Positions 63,839-64,000 of a DNA stretch of 64,000 nt are shown piece after piece (position 1 is the stretch's first letter; every line of letters begins with the position of its first letter). The DNA lies in the NCBI RefSeq assembly GCF_031081985.1, contig NZ_JARWSK010000005.1, forward strand, positions 1 through 64,000, read 5' to 3'. Both the position numbers and the translations under genes were made by a program. This DNA comes from Komagataeibacter xylinus. Its GTDB lineage: Bacteria; Pseudomonadota; Alphaproteobacteria; Acetobacterales; Acetobacteraceae. Below the pieces are notes generated by a model, which saw nothing but the letters and a program-made list of their open reading frames with translations, made no database searches and was not told the origin of the DNA.

Positions 63839-64000
63839 ATGACCGACAATAGCCAGCCATACCATCCCTTCCCTTCCGCCGGCCGTCCCGATGACCGCCA
63901 TGCGGATACCACCGATTTCGGCTTCCGCGATGTGCCATTGCGCGAGAAGAAATCCATGGTGCGCGAAGTCTTTGACAGCGTGGCCTCCAAATACGACGTC
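63839..64000 (+). CDS. ubiE: UbiE methyltransferase, 5' part
   Basis: The first 54 codons of a class I methyltransferase run off the right edge. The segment [29 protein letters not shown] is the conserved N-terminus of the UbiE/MenG C-methyltransferase of ubiquinone synthesis. The GT-rich gap to mutM is 29 bases, as in other alphaproteobacteria where the two are divergent. The catalytic domain is outside the window. Confidence 0.9.
   Translation, partial: MTDNSQPYHPFPSAGRPDDRHADTTDFGFRDVPLREKKSMVREVFDSVASKYDV

Overview
The window is about 64 kb of a GC-rich alphaproteobacterial chromosome. Gene content and order (fabD-fabG-acpP-fabF-mltG; aroE-coaE-dnaQ; argH-small lipoprotein-lysA; ubiE/mutM/rpsT/dnaA/dnaN/recF/gyrB) and the sphingolipid locus point to the acetic acid bacteria (Acetobacteraceae, most likely Komagataeibacter/Gluconacetobacter). 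The genus is inferred. Coding density is very high and most neighbours overlap by ATGA, GTGA or TAATG junctions. I found no tRNA, rRNA, insertion sequence, prophage or CRISPR array.

1-538 has no protein gene. It holds a leftward promoter whose leader resembles an rRNA leader, and a candidate leftward small RNA ending in a strong terminator. 539-12038 is the most interesting accessory block: a sphingolipid island. It encodes a glycerophosphotransferase-like enzyme, a fatty acyl-AMP ligase, a dedicated acyl carrier protein and serine palmitoyltransferase. Next come a Tam41-like cytidylyltransferase and a ceramide/diacylglycerol-type kinase on the opposite strand, a metallophosphoesterase, a second-type LptF/LptG permease pair, a fatty-acid-hydroxylase-superfamily enzyme and a small nucleotidyltransferase. 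Together they suggest long-chain-base synthesis, phospho-head-group attachment, hydroxylation and export.

12057-14311 holds mmcB, an inositol-monophosphatase-family gene and a secreted SYLF protein. 14412-19128 is the type II fatty acid synthesis cluster with mltG. 19195-23467 is a leftward run of less characterised genes: YdcF-like, methyltransferase, glycine-betaine-type binding protein, Dabb protein and ferritin-like protein. 23653-30328 runs rightward: sucCD, bioB, queE-queC-queD (preQ0 synthesis) and a SulP transporter.

30630-36427 is a tightly overlapping leftward operon: sensor with a cyclase-like domain, MlaE, a MlaF-like protein without a P-loop, MlaD and a lipoprotein. Both nucleotide-handling domains look catalytically degenerate. 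36503-39531 is dnaQ-coaE-aroE plus an N-formylglutamate amidohydrolase. 39781-45976 is argH, a 53-residue LptM-like lipoprotein, cdd on the other strand, lysA and a large DUF4175/TIGR02302 membrane protein. 46089-48710 is a CPA1 antiporter with a C-terminal cyclic-nucleotide-binding domain. 48937-51551 is thiOSGE, followed by glmU-glmS, gph, and gyrB-recF-dnaN-dnaA, rpsT, mutM and the 5' end of ubiE.

Three copies of a dispersed intergenic repeat (near 14.34, 46.0 and 54.9 kb) share an AAAAAGCTTCACCAGA core next to a GCCGCC/GGCGGC palindrome. Alignments, motif assignments and start choices were made by eye.
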